Position numbers and translations under genes: made by a program. This document shows positions 5,001 to 5,519 of a stretch of DNA of 5,519 nt, one piece after another. The first letter of the stretch is position 1, and every line of letters starts with the position of its first letter. The stretch covers positions 1-5,519 of the forward strand of contig JAEZQN010000137.1 of NCBI GenBank assembly GCA_023441145.1. The letters are read 5' to 3'. This stretch comes from Bacillota bacterium. GTDB lineage: Bacteria > Bacillota > Clostridia > Lachnospirales > Lachnospiraceae. The notes under the pieces are model-generated. The model ran no database searches. It was not told the origin of the DNA and saw only the letters and a program-made list of their open reading frames with translations.

Positions 5001-5026
5001 TTGAGTGTACTCAAGAGTGTACTCAA
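5001..5026. repeat. Tandem 12-bp repeats, each nearly palindromic
   Basis: GAGTGTACTCAA occurs twice in direct succession (5003-5014 and 5015-5026). Preceded by TT, the first forms TTGAGT-GT-ACTCAA, a 6-bp inverted repeat around two bases. The pair lies about 50 bp from the end of the tRNA homology, on the presumed element side. The position suits integrase/excisionase arm sites or a repressor operator. No protein can be assigned. Confidence 0.5.
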
Positions 5027-5134
5027 ATTTTAAGGAGATGGGATTTGTGGATCTTGGATCTATATTATAAAAGTGGACACGATAAGTAACTATATATTAC
5101 AATTAAGTAGACACAAAAAAGGAGGTATCCACTT

Positions 5135-5428
5135 ATGCCCACAAACAAACGAGGAACACGTTACGACGAAGAATTTAAAAGAACAATCGTAAATCTATAT
5201 CAAAACGGTGGCAAATCACAAGCTGCTCTTTGCAAAGAATACGGTGTATCCATTACAGCCCTTGGCCGCTGGATCAAACAATACTCAACTGTAGAAGTTG
5301 ATGACGGTGAAGTTCTCACCGCACTCCAAGTAAAAGAACTTCAAAAACGAAATGCTCAACTTGAAGAGGAAAACCTAATATTAAAAAAAGCGATTGCCAT
5401 CTTCACGCCACACTCAAGCAACGATTAG
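5135..5428 (+). CDS. IS3-family transposase OrfA
   Basis: A 97-residue protein, the usual length for OrfA. Residues about 8-50 form the HTH_Tnp_1 type helix-turn-helix (YDEEFKRTIVNLYQNGGKSQ, then EYGVSITALGRWIKQY), which binds the IS ends. Residues about 63-88 form a leucine-zipper-like helix (LQVKELQKRNAQLEEENLIL) that in this family mediates oligomerisation of OrfA and the OrfAB fusion. AAAAGGAGG ends 9 nt before the ATG, a strong ribosome-binding site. The C-terminal codons after the A7 run are outside the family core and overlap OrfB in another frame. Its role is regulation of transposition and supply of the N-terminal half of the OrfAB transposase. It appears intact. Confidence 0.92.
   Translation: MPTNKRGTRYDEEFKRTIVNLYQNGGKSQAALCKEYGVSITALGRWIKQYSTVEVDDGEVLTALQVKELQKRNAQLEEENLILKKAIAIFTPHSSND
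5383..5389 (+). promoter_or_regulatory. Programmed -1 frameshift site (A AAA AAA)
   Basis: Seven A residues are read A-AAA-AAA in the OrfA frame and are followed by GCG. A -1 slip continues as AGC GAT and enters the open OrfB frame. An AGAGGA (5365-5370) lies 12 nt upstream, a position where Shine-Dalgarno-like sequences stimulate slippage in IS3-family elements. No OrfB ATG is visible, so fusion by frameshift is the likely expression route. Confidence 0.75.
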
Positions 5429-5519
5429 AAGCCGTTCATAAACTCCGTTTTCAACATGACATCAAAACCTTATGTCGTGTGCTGAAAGTCAATAGAAGCA
5501 CTTATTATAAGCATTACAG
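5389..5519 (+). CDS. IS3-family transposase OrfB, N-terminal part, truncated by the window edge
   Basis: The -1 frame relative to OrfA is open from 5365 to the window end. From 5389 it gives 43 residues including ATLKQRLEAVHKLRFQHDIK and LCRVLKVNRSTYYKHY. This matches the usual OrfB N-terminus (the HTH_21-like R-L-C-x-V-L-x-V-x-R-S-x-Y-Y motif) that precedes the DDE integrase core. The DDE core lies beyond the window, so catalytic competence cannot be judged. There is no ATG start in this frame; the product is expected as an OrfAB fusion made by slippage at 5383-5389. Confidence 0.8.

Larger units (their letters stand above)
5055..5519 (+). mobile_element. IS3-family insertion sequence, left part (continues beyond the window)
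   Basis: The left end is placed at TGGATCTATATTATAA (5055) because homology with the orphan end at 2906 starts there and IS3-type ends begin with TG. Inside are the direct repeats AAGTGGACAC (5071-5080) and AAGTAGACAC (5105-5114), then OrfA, a slippage site and OrfB out of frame by -1. The right end and target duplication are outside the window. The element seems to have entered the tRNA-associated mobile region, about 105 bp from the tRNA fragment. Confidence 0.8.

Noticed and set aside
5036..5071. Short frame starting ATGGGATTTGTGG with AAGGAG in front
   Set aside because: The Shine-Dalgarno-like sequence touches the ATG with no spacer, and the frame ends after ten codons inside the IS end.

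Overview
The window is AT-rich with strong AGGAGG-type ribosome-binding sites, sigma-A-like promoters and intrinsic hairpin terminators. It encodes a Gram-positive type surface protein. All of this points to a low-GC Firmicute, most likely a gut or anaerobic clostridium; a Lachnospiraceae-like host is a guess from overall style, not a demonstrated assignment.

Left part (1-2800). A single large minus-strand gene (129-2669, 846 aa) encodes a secreted BspA-type surface protein. In order it has a signal peptide, 13 DUF285 leucine-rich-type repeats with a 26-residue period, an InlB/Listeria-Bacteroides-type repeat domain, a Pro/Gly/Glu-rich stalk with two families of short tandem repeats, and a C-terminal membrane anchor. 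The anchor is preceded by ASKTG instead of a canonical LPXTG. A promoter, a perfect inverted repeat over the -10 region and a pair of direct repeats lie upstream. A hairpin terminator closes the unit at 35-74.

Middle (2800-4570). A short scarred stretch holds a hairpin, the last codons of an otherwise missing minus-strand gene, and a 31-bp sequence nearly identical to the left end of the IS3-type element at the right of the window. Then come two divergent genes: a minus-strand isochorismatase-like cysteine hydrolase (2993-3511) and a plus-strand HTH/WYL transcriptional regulator (3638-4570). Their 126-bp shared intergenic region carries a near-consensus promoter and two small palindromes. Divergent pairing suggests that the regulator controls the hydrolase and itself.

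Right part (4571-5519). There is no credible gene between 4571 and 5134. The interval is a hairpin-dense, comparatively GC-rich island with two minus-strand terminators. Each follows a copy of a 13-bp sequence corresponding to a tRNA acceptor end. One copy extends through a recognisable T-arm, but the 5' half of the tRNA is absent, as at the distal junction of an integrative element. Tandem 12-bp repeats resembling recombinase or operator sites lie just beyond. An IS3-family element starts near 5055 with OrfA (5135-5428), an A7 slippage site and the start of OrfB, which runs off the window.

I see no clear new multi-gene defence or metabolic system. The points most worth following are the double tRNA-end scar with its structured island, the noncanonical sorting signal, and the repeated IS end beside the hydrolase.
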